Assembly (NCBI GenBank): GCA_964459305.1
Contig: CAYWNA010000235.1
Coordinates: 1-21,260, forward strand
Origin: CAYWNA01 sp964459305
Lineage (GTDB): Bacteria; Planctomycetota; Planctomycetia; Pirellulales; Pirellulaceae
DNA: 21,260 nt
Direction: 5' to 3'
Both the position numbers and the translations under genes were made by a program. Shown in pieces: positions 15,320 through 21,260 of this stretch (position 1 is its first letter; each line of letters starts with the position of its first letter). The notes beneath the pieces were generated by a model, which worked only from the letters and a program-made list of their open reading frames with translations, had not been told where the DNA came from and did no database searches.

Positions 15320-15547
15320 TAAGGGGCAGGGGCGGCCACGCCCCTTTTCCGCGCAAGCGGTGTTAGGCCCGTGCTTTGGCACGGGTCGGGTGGACGCAGC
15401 CGATCTACTAAGAAAGATCCCTTCCCCACCGCTGCCCAAAGGCAGCGGTGGGGAAGGGGATTTGAGGCGGGCGCTGCGGTTCCACATACCCGCCGTGAAC
15501 GACGGGCCTAACACCGCCTTCGGCGGAAACGACCACAAATGGCCGTC
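15320..15547 (+). repeat. Diverged copy of the cloverleaf repeat (copy A)
   Basis: This is a same-orientation relative of the array at 20434-21260. In order: P0 GGGGCG-GCCA-CGCCCC (15329-15344, then TTTT); left closing arm GCGGTGTTAGG (15357-15367); P2 CCCGTGC-TTTG-GCACGGG (15368-15385); P3 with an 18-bp perfect stem (15419-15436 / 15441-15458, loop CAAA); P4 (15489-15506, one mismatch); right closing arm CCTAACACCGC (15507-15517), fully complementary to the left. A small CCGCC-TTC-GGCGG hairpin overlaps the end. P0 followed by TTTT looks like an intrinsic terminator. Confidence 0.9.
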
Positions 15548-15691
15548 CATGCCACGATGGGCCTGTCGGGATGAGCGAGGAGTGTCCCTTGGAGAGTTTC
15601 TTTCTCATTTTCTTGATGTCTCCCCCGCCCCGCTTCCGCCTGTCTAGATAGAGGTGGAAGCGACTGTCGTTCTTCTGGTGGGAGTGTTACA

Positions 15692-15919
15692 ATGGTAAAC
15701 CTTGTATCCGCAAGCAATTCTCGTCAACTGATTGGCCGACTGGATGGCAGAAACCCAAGGAAACACCACCGAGCTTCAGGCTTTGCTCGATCTGGCCGCC
15801 CAGGGTCGCGACGAGGCTTACGGGGAACTGATCATCCAAGCGTCAGACCGTCTGCTCAAACTGACCCGACGGATGCTTCGAGAGTATCCGCGACTGCGAC
15901 GCTGGGAGCAGAGCGATGA
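15692..15919 (+). other. Upstream overlapping ORF with strong ribosome site (possible leader)
   Basis: ATG 15692 has GGTGGGAG eight bases upstream, the best initiation signal before the sigma gene. It opens a 75-codon frame that overlaps the sigma start out of frame and becomes Arg/Ser-rich. It could be a leader that couples translation to the sigma start, or chance. No similarity is recognised. Confidence 0.25.
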
Positions 15920-16382
15920 TGTGTTCCAAAACGCTGCCATCCGACTGTACCGCTCGCTCGCCGAGGTCAAGCCCGAGTCTGTGCGTGGATTCTTCGGATT
16001 GGCCACGACCCAAATCCGCAGAACACTCATCGATCTGGCACGACACCACTACGGCCCCGAGGGACACGCAGCCAAGCATCACACGGAAAGTGACGGCAAG
16101 GCAGCCGACGACTGCGGTGGAGCCCTCCACGAGCACGCCGATGGCCACGTCAAGCCCGAGTCGCTGGAATCTTGGGCACGGTTTCACGAGGCGGTCGCCG
16201 ATCTGCCTGCCAACGAGCGAGACGTCTTCCAGTTCGTCTGGTATGGCGGGATGCAGCAGAAAGAGGTGGCCGAGCTTCTGGATGTTTCGGTTCCTACCGT
16301 TCAACGGCGATGGTATCAGGCTCAGCACTTTCTTTTCCAGGCGATGCAACAACAACCTCCATCGGTCGAGGAGCAGCAGTAA
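15744..16382 (+). CDS. ECF-family RNA polymerase sigma factor (planctomycete type)
   Basis: A 212-residue sigma-70-family factor with region 2 (about 24-98: QSDDVFQNAAIRLYRSL, then FFGLATTQIRRTLIDLARHH), a His/Asp-rich linker, and region 4 (about 145-198) with the helix-turn-helix MQQKEVAELLDVSVPTVQRR. It recruits core RNA polymerase to a dedicated promoter set. I start at ATG 15744 (MAETQGNTTELQALLDL) because similar planctomycete factors begin this way; an in-frame TGA at 15729 rules out more than the TTG at 15732. Neither start has a good ribosome site. A strong one (GGGAG) instead precedes ATG 15692 of an overlapping out-of-frame ORF. The kinase gene begins one base after its stop, so sigma and kinase are co-transcribed, and the kinase probably controls sigma activity in place of a classical anti-sigma factor (inference). 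Confidence 0.9.
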   Translation: MAETQGNTTELQALLDLAAQGRDEAYGELIIQASDRLLKLTRRMLREYPRLRRWEQSDDVFQNAAIRLYRSLAEVKPESVRGFFGLATTQIRRTLIDLARHHYGPEGHAAKHHTESDGKAADDCGGALHEHADGHVKPESLESWARFHEAVADLPANERDVFQFVWYGGMQQKEVAELLDVSVPTVQRRWYQAQHFLFQAMQQQPPSVEEQQ

Positions 16383-16383
16383 C

Positions 16384-18141
16384 ATGCAGGAAGAAGACAG
16401 GCTCGGTGATCTGCTGGTCCGGTGGGATGAGGCCCGAGAGCAAGGTGAGGAGCTGTCGGCCAAGGAACTCTGTGCCGATTGCCCCGATCTCGCCACGGAG
16501 TTGTCACGGCGAATTCACAGCGTCAGGGCCATGAGTTGGCTGTTGGAGTCCGAAGACGAGGCCGACGATTTCCTGTCCCTGCCCGACTTTGCCACCGTCG
16601 CCGCTCATGACGACGATACCTTTTTGCCCGACACCGCGCTGAGTATCGACGACTTCGCCCGGGCCATCGCCGATAGCGGTCTGATGACCGCTAATCAGGT
16701 GGACGAGGTCCGCCAAAACTACGCTTGCCCCGACACGCCATCGCTTGCTCGCCAGATGGTCAAAGACAAAAAGCTGACCCGCTACCAGGCCACGGTGTTT
16801 TTGGAAGGGAGGGATATTCCGTTGCTGCTGGACCGATACATCATCCTCGACACCATCGACAGCGGCGGCATGGGCCTGGTGTTCAAGGCGCTGCACCGGT
16901 CGCTGGAACGGGTTGTCGCGCTGAAGACCCTGCCGCCGTCTGCCGTCGATTCGCCGGGGAAAGTCAAGCGGTTTCAGCGAGAAGCCATGGCCGCGGCCAG
17001 GCTGGATCATCCCAATATTGTCACCACGCACGATGCCCACGAGTCGAAGGGCACCCACTTCCTGGTGATGGAATACGTCGACGGCGACGATCTGGCCAAG
17101 GTCGTCCGCCGACGTGGCCGGTTGTCGATGGGCAAGGCGGTGAATTACGTGATCCAAGCGGCCCGTGGACTGGGGCACGCGCACGGCGAAGGCATCATCC
17201 ACCGGGACGTGAAACCAAGCAATCTGCTGCTTTCGACCTCGCGTCGCTCCGCCCATTTCCAAGGCGGCGATGCAGGCGAGGTCGTCAAGGTCCTGGACAT
17301 GGGTCTGGCGCGGATCGAGAAGCCCGATACGGACACGGGCCAGACCGACAGTCACAATCTGACGCAGGCCGATTCGGCCATGGGCACGGTCGACTACATG
17401 GCTCCGGAGCAAGCGTTGGATGCTCGCACGGCCGACCATCGATCGGATATCTACTCGCTTGGCTGCACGCTGTTCTATCTGCTGATCGGTCGGTCGATCT
17501 ACCGCAAGGACACCAGGATGAAGACGCTGCTGGCACACCGCGACAGCGCCGTACCGTCGCTGGCCGAACTGCGTGAGGAGGTGCCTACCGAGCTGGATGC
17601 CGTCTTCCAGAAAATGGTCGCCAAGGAGCCCGATGACCGCTACCAGAGCATGGGCGATGTGGTCGCGCAGTTGCAGGCGTGTGAGATCCCGGCGGACGAG
17701 CCCGCCCAGCCGGACGTGGCCGAACCCGCCGAGATTCAACACGCGTCGCTGACGGAAACCGCCACGGTCGTCCAGACCAGTGGCGAGGAGCGCAGCGAGA
17801 CCGCCAGTCTTTCTTCGGACCGCGTGGCCGGGGTCGAGCCGCGAGCCACAAGTGGCGAGCCCCCGGTACGTGTTTCATCGGGGACATCGCTTCGTTCCAC
17901 CCCAGGCACCCGCCCCGTCCTGAGAAAAGAGTCACAACCGTTGCGTGGCAAGCTGATCGCGGCGGTCGCGCTGGGTCTGGTCGCTTTGTCTGCCGCCGTT
18001 ATGGTCATTCGTGTGGCTACGGACAAGGGCGAGATCCGGATCTCGGCCTACGATCCGGAGATCGAGGTAACGGTCAAGCGAAACGACCAACCGGTCGACG
18101 GGTTTCAAGTCAAGCAGCGAGCGGACGGCGCCTCGTACTAA
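16384..18141 (+). CDS. Transmembrane Ser/Thr protein kinase, cut by an in-frame TAA
   Basis: A 585-residue Hanks-type kinase. Residues 1-150 are an acidic N-terminus ending in LTRYQATVFLEG, common before planctomycete kinase domains. The kinase domain (about 151-433) has a Gly-rich loop TIDSGGMGLVFKA (157-169), Lys181 in VALK, GIIHRDVKPSN (HRD 273-275), DMG in place of DFG (305-307) and YMAPEQ (338-343). A Pro/Ser/Thr-rich linker (about 440-515) leads to one membrane helix (about 524-543), then RVATDKGEIRISAYDPEIEVTVKRN outside. GAGGAG lies ten bases before the ATG, inside the sigma gene, and the sigma stop is one base away. The TAA at 18139-18141 interrupts an otherwise open frame that carries on into WD40 repeats, so full length would be 1349 residues. 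With the stop, the sensor part is lost while kinase and membrane anchor remain. Confidence 0.9.
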   Translation: MQEEDRLGDLLVRWDEAREQGEELSAKELCADCPDLATELSRRIHSVRAMSWLLESEDEADDFLSLPDFATVAAHDDDTFLPDTALSIDDFARAIADSGLMTANQVDEVRQNYACPDTPSLARQMVKDKKLTRYQATVFLEGRDIPLLLDRYIILDTIDSGGMGLVFKALHRSLERVVALKTLPPSAVDSPGKVKRFQREAMAAARLDHPNIVTTHDAHESKGTHFLVMEYVDGDDLAKVVRRRGRLSMGKAVNYVIQAARGLGHAHGEGIIHRDVKPSNLLLSTSRRSAHFQGGDAGEVVKVLDMGLARIEKPDTDTGQTDSHNLTQADSAMGTVDYMAPEQALDARTADHRSDIYSLGCTLFYLLIGRSIYRKDTRMKTLLAHRDSAVPSLAELREEVPTELDAVFQKMVAKEPDDRYQSMGDVVAQLQACEIPADEPAQPDVAEPAEIQHASLTETATVVQTSGEERSETASLSSDRVAGVEPRATSGEPPVRVSSGTSLRSTPGTRPVLRKESQPLRGKLIAAVALGLVALSAAVMVIRVATDKGEIRISAYDPEIEVTVKRNDQPVDGFQVKQRADGASY

Positions 18142-20433
18142 TCGGGCGACTACGAGATCGAAATCGTCGGCGGCAAGCCGGACGGGGTCGAGATCAAGAA
18201 CGAGACGTTCACACTCACCCGCGGCAAAGAAGTGCTGGTCGAAATCGTGCACGTGGCCGATGCTGGGAGACCTGCGGTCGACGGGGTGGCTCGGTCGGGA
18301 GACCGGCCACAACAAGGCCCGCCCGGTCCGGTCTCGGAGATACCGGACTACACTGGCGAACCTGAACCGCCCGTCTTCCCCGCCGGCATTCTTCCCAAGC
18401 CGGCCGACTTGCCCGGCATCGGCCGCTGGAACGTGGAAACCGCCCGCCCCCGCGGCCAGATCCTCTCGGCCGACTGGAGCCCCGACGGCAAACAAATCGC
18501 CTGCGGCATGGCCACCGGCCACATCCGCATCTACGACGCCCAAACACTGAAGCTGGTGAGGATCATCGATAACGGTATGACGCATGTCAGGAGCGTTGCT
18601 TGGAGCCCGGACGGTACCCAACTGGCCACCGTCGGCTCCTTGGACGATACAACCATTCGGATCTGGACAATCACGGGCTCTTTGATCGCGAGCTTTCCGA
18701 GAACCGGTGCAGGCGAACTGGCATGGCATCCGTCAGGCAATCTACTGGCATCGTGTTCTGGTGGGGCTACTGGATTCATCGATCTTTTCGAGCTGGATGG
18801 AAAGAAACAACGGCTGGATTTTCCGGGCGCCCAAACACGATGCTTGGCGTGGAGTCCCGATGGTGGTCGCCTGGCCGTCGGCGGCACGGATGGGACGGTC
18901 CGATTATGGTCTATGGAGGAGTCCGAATGGCGCGTGCTCGATATTTGCGAGGGCGCAAAAACTGAAGTGAAGGCTGTCGCGTGGCATCCGGAGGGTGGGA
19001 AGCTGGCCGCTGCACTCCATACCGCTTCTCTTCCCCGGACGGTAGTTTTCGACATTGAAGGCAAAATACTCGAATCCTTCAAGACAGAAGATAACGCGTA
19101 CTCCGTAGACTGGAGTCGCGATGGGACAAAGATCGTCGCGAGCGATTACTACAACGGCGTCTACATCTGGCCGCTCGAGGGATCGGACGCGGTCGTCTTG
19201 AAAAAGCGCCTGTATCTTTCCTTTAACGCATTTGTTTCAGCAAGCCCCAAAGAGGGCCTGTTTTTGACCGCCGGAAGAAAGGACGGCGATCTCCGATTAT
19301 GGACATTCGACGGTCAGCCCGCGGGTACGCTCCTGAGTTCGCCAATTGTCCTGGATGCCGATTGCAGTTCCGATGGTTTGATTGCCTCTGGCGACGGGGA
19401 CGGTAGTGTCCGTTTTTGGCAGACCGATGGCCGACTGACACAATCCATCCATACGCACGCCGACGCAGTGACCTCGGTCACTTGGCACGCGGACGGCAAG
19501 CAAATCGCATCCTCTGACTTGTCCGGAGGACTTCATGTCCATCGGTCTGACGGTGAACTGGACGGGAGCTTTCCCACGCAGAATACTCTGCCAGTGTTTG
19601 GACTTCGGTGGAACCACGCCGGTGATCGACTGGCCGGATTGTGCAGTGGGGAGGGTAAGCGTTTCATGGTTTGGGCTACAGATGGGAAAGTCCTTCGATC
19701 CGAGAGTACAGGAGACGTCGTCATCGCCTTGTCGTGGAGTCCTGACGACAGTCGCATCGCACTTGCTGGAGCAAACGGAGTCCGCATTTGGGATCGGGCG
19801 GGCAACCAAGTCCCCAAGATCCACGATCAACGGTCGAACGCGGTTGCCTGGCACCCCACGGCGAACAAGCTCGCGATCGGGGTCCACAAGGGTGTTCTGC
19901 TGACCAATGATTCAGGCGCAGAGCAGACAATGCTAGAGAAAGGCTATGGGCCATTCACCGGGCACAGGTACTGGGTGGGCTCACTTTCCTGGCAGCCCTC
20001 GGCAGCGCGGTTGTTGGCGGTGGACCTTTGGGGCCGAGTCGCCTTGTGGTCGGCAGACGGCGAACTGCTCGGTGCCGTTTGGGATCACCGAATCGAGCAA
20101 CTCCACACCTTCAATGCCGCCTGTCGCTGGACCCACGACAGTCAACACTTCCTGACCGCGGCCTTTGACGGCACGATGCGCTATTACAGCGCGGACCCCG
20201 TCGAACCGCAATGGGTCGCCGTCAATCTGCCCGACGAAAGGGCCGTGACATTCAGCCCCACCGGCGAGATCCTGCACGGCGACCCAAAGGTCGTCGAAGA
20301 AGAAATGGTCTACCTGGTCGAAAACGAACAAGGCACCATCGACACGCTCACCCCCGCGGAGTTCCAAAAGCGAGTGAAGACCGCCGCCGCCAGCGAGGAT
20401 GCGCCCGCGGCAAAGCCAGAATCAAAGGAGTAG
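18142..20433 (+). pseudogene. WD40 double-propeller portion of the kinase, downstream of the in-frame stop
   Basis: This is the same frame as the kinase. It begins SGDYEIEIVGGKPDGVEIKN, the usual continuation of the post-membrane region, so it is not an independent gene by origin. The longest ORF with a start codon begins at GTG 18232, which has no ribosome site. From about 18451, fourteen WD40-type blades follow (for example VRSVAWSPDGTQLATVG, TRCLAWSPDGGRLAVGG, VIALSWSPDDSRIALAG), enough for two seven-blade propellers. The tail reads MVYLVENEQGTIDTLTPAEF, then is Ala/Glu-rich. In the intact form it would be the extracytoplasmic sensor or scaffold. No other frameshift or stop occurs over 2.3 kb, so the break is recent, suppressed, or a sequencing error. 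Some annotators would call 18232-20433 a separate CDS. The TAG stop (20431-20433) lies at the edge of the repeat array. Confidence 0.8.
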
Positions 20434-20540
20434 GGGTATTTGGTGCGGGATCGCGGTCCAGCACACCCGGCGTCAACGCCGGGCCGAATATCGCCTACGG
20501 CGACGAACGACCATGAATGGCCGCGCAAGACCAGCGCGGC
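20434..20540 (+). repeat. Truncated leading copy of the cloverleaf repeat
   Basis: Only the 3' half of the unit is present: a perfect P4 (CCCGGCG-TCAA-CGCCGGG), a right closing arm CCGAATATCGC, CGCC-TAC-GGCG, and the ACGACCATGAATGGCCGCGC block. Similarity with the P3 right arm seems to reach back to the WD40 stop codon (AGGAGTAGGGG against GGGGTAGGGG). Confidence 0.8.
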
Positions 20541-20784
20541 GCGTTTCCATGGGCGTTTACGCCCATTTCCCGCGTAGCGGTATTCGGCCCGTGCTTGAGC
20601 ACGGGTTGGGTGGAGGCGGCCCATCAACCAGAATCAATCCCCTACCCCACCGCTGCCAAAGGCAGCGGTGGGGTAGGGGATTTTGGGTCGGGCGCCGCGG
20701 CTCCACATACCCGGCGTAAACACCGGGCCGAGTATCACCTTCGGCGAGAAACGACCATGAATGGCCGCGCAAGACCAGCGCGGC
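20541..20784 (+). repeat. Cloverleaf tandem repeat, unit 1 (244 bp)
   Basis: P0 is TGGGCG-TTTA-CGCCCA (20550-20565). Left closing arm GCGGTATTCGG (20577-20587) and right arm CCGAGTATCAC (20728-20738) pair at 10 of 11 positions including two G-T. P2 CCCGTGCTTGAGCACGGG spans 20588-20605. P3 is a perfect 20-bp stem (20638-20657 / 20661-20680) with loop AAA. P4 is 20710-20727 with one A-C mismatch. P2 starts at the base after the left arm, and the right arm starts at the base after P4, as in a tight multibranch junction. Confidence 0.95.
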
Positions 20785-21050
20785 GCGTTTCCATGGGCGT
20801 TTACGCCCATTTCCCGCGTAGCGGTATTCGGCCCGTGCTTCAGCACGGGTTGGATGAAGGCGGCCGATCAACCAGGACCAATCTCCTACCCCACCGCTGC
20901 CAAAGGCAGCGGTGGGGTAGGAGATTTTGGGTCGGGCGCCGCGGCTCCACACACCCGGCGTAAACGCCGGGCCGACTATCGCCTTCGGCGAGAAACGACC
21001 ATAAATGGCCGTGCAAGGCCAGCGCTGCGTGATGTCGGAGGTTGCGCAAC
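20785..21050 (+). repeat. Cloverleaf tandem repeat, unit 2 (266 bp with a ~20-base insert)
   Basis: Nearly identical to unit 1. P0 is 20794-20809, P1 arms 20821-20831 and 20972-20982 (10 of 11 pairs), P2 20832-20849, P3 a perfect 20-bp stem (20882-20901 / 20905-20924), and P4 a perfect CCCGGCG-TAAA-CGCCGGG (20954-20971). P3 differs from unit 1 by a paired change (CTCC/GGAG against CCCC/GGGG). About 20 extra bases (near 21031-21050) lengthen the tail before the next unit. Confidence 0.95.
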
Positions 21051-21260
21051 GCGTTTCCATGGGCGTTTACGCCCATTTCCCGCGCAGCGGTATTAGGCCC
21101 ATGCTTCAGCATGGGTTAGATGGACGCAGCCCATCAAGCAAAACAATCCCCCACCCCACCGCTGCCCAAAGGCAGCGGCGGGGTGGGGGATTTGGGGCGG
21201 GTACTGCGGCTCCACACACCCGGCGTAAACGCCGGGCCGACTATCGCCTTCGGCGAGAAA
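21051..21260 (+). repeat. Cloverleaf tandem repeat, unit 3 (cut by window end)
   Basis: P0 is 21060-21075, P1 arms 21087-21097 and 21237-21247 (9 of 11 pairs), P2 CCCATGC-TTCA-GCATGGG (21098-21115), P3 21147-21166 / 21171-21190 with loop CAAA and one A-C mismatch, and P4 perfect (21219-21236). P2 has the double change GTGC/GCAC to ATGC/GCAT, keeping the pair. The unit runs past the window end, so the array may be longer. Confidence 0.95.

Larger units (their letters stand above)
15124..15743. other. Intergenic region holding two structured repeat elements
   Basis: About 620 bases without a convincing gene. It holds a nested inverted repeat (15125-15217) directly after the propeller-gene stop and the diverged cloverleaf repeat (15320-15547). 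Then comes ~200 bases leading to the sigma gene. A TACAAT hexamer (15688-15693) could be a -10 box, but its -35 region is poor. Confidence 0.6.

Noticed and set aside
16504..17742. Long minus-strand ORF (412 codons) opposite the kinase gene
   Set aside because: It is the antisense shadow of a clear kinase with all catalytic motifs; its translation is Arg/His/Gln-rich without domains.
20577..20738. Cloverleaf fold considered as a tRNA or tRNA-like gene
   Set aside because: The closing stem, loop sequences and sizes do not match tRNA: the 20-bp P3 stem is far too long and T-loop and anticodon features are absent.
20517..21112. Several ORFs of 90-167 codons on both strands within the repeat array
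   Set aside because: They arise from GC-rich tandem repeats; the changes between copies preserve stems rather than codons, and the frames cross hairpins.
20434..21260. Tandem array considered as a CRISPR
   Set aside because: Units are ~244 bp and conserved throughout, with no short repeats alternating with unique spacers and no cas genes.

Overview
The window looks like chromosomal DNA of a planctomycete (Planctomycetota, probably a Pirellula-like lineage), GC-rich. The lineage call is inference. It rests on an ECF sigma factor coupled to a transmembrane Ser/Thr kinase with a C-terminal WD40 region, a very large exported protein joining a methyltransferase-like domain to PQQ-type beta-propellers, zinc-ribbon and plain STAS proteins, and gene-poor spacers full of inverted repeats. 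No tRNA, rRNA, CRISPR array, transposase or phage gene is visible.

Layout. (1) 79-2542: translation genes. prfB (RF2, minus strand) carries a programmed +1 frameshift at CTT-TGA-C, and mnmA (tRNA 2-thiouridylase, plus strand) diverges from it. mnmA abuts a convergent Zn-ribbon/STAS gene. (2) 2999-4503: a gene-poor stretch with a long inverted repeat, of which a second copy sits at the window start, and a small, possibly frameshifted membrane-protein ORF. (3) 4504-7184: a two-gene operon of a ThDP-dependent acetolactate-synthase-like enzyme and a 3-hydroxyacyl-CoA-dehydrogenase-like protein. (4) 7241-8707 (minus): a nucleotidyltransferase-like protein resembling the UDPGP family, with a duplicated 28-bp sequence at its 5' end. 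(5) 9154-11046: an exported protein with three STN-like repeats. (6) 11203-11559: a stand-alone STAS protein. (7) 11881-15123: the exported methyltransferase/PQQ-propeller protein. (8) 15744-20433: an ECF sigma factor, a Ser/Thr kinase and a 14-blade WD40 region. The kinase and WD40 parts share one reading frame but are split by a single in-frame TAA. (9) 20434-21260: a tandem array of ~244-bp repeats running off the window.

The most unusual feature is the repeat family in (9). A diverged fourth copy lies at ~15320-15547, upstream of the sigma gene, so the sigma/kinase operon is bracketed by same-orientation copies. Each full copy can fold into a cloverleaf-like multibranch structure: an 11-bp closing stem enclosing three hairpins. 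Several stems show paired compensatory changes between copies, which points to selection on structure (RNA, or cruciform DNA) rather than on a protein. Other spacers carry unrelated long inverted repeats (3109-3175, 8953-9019, 11672-11750, 15125-15217).
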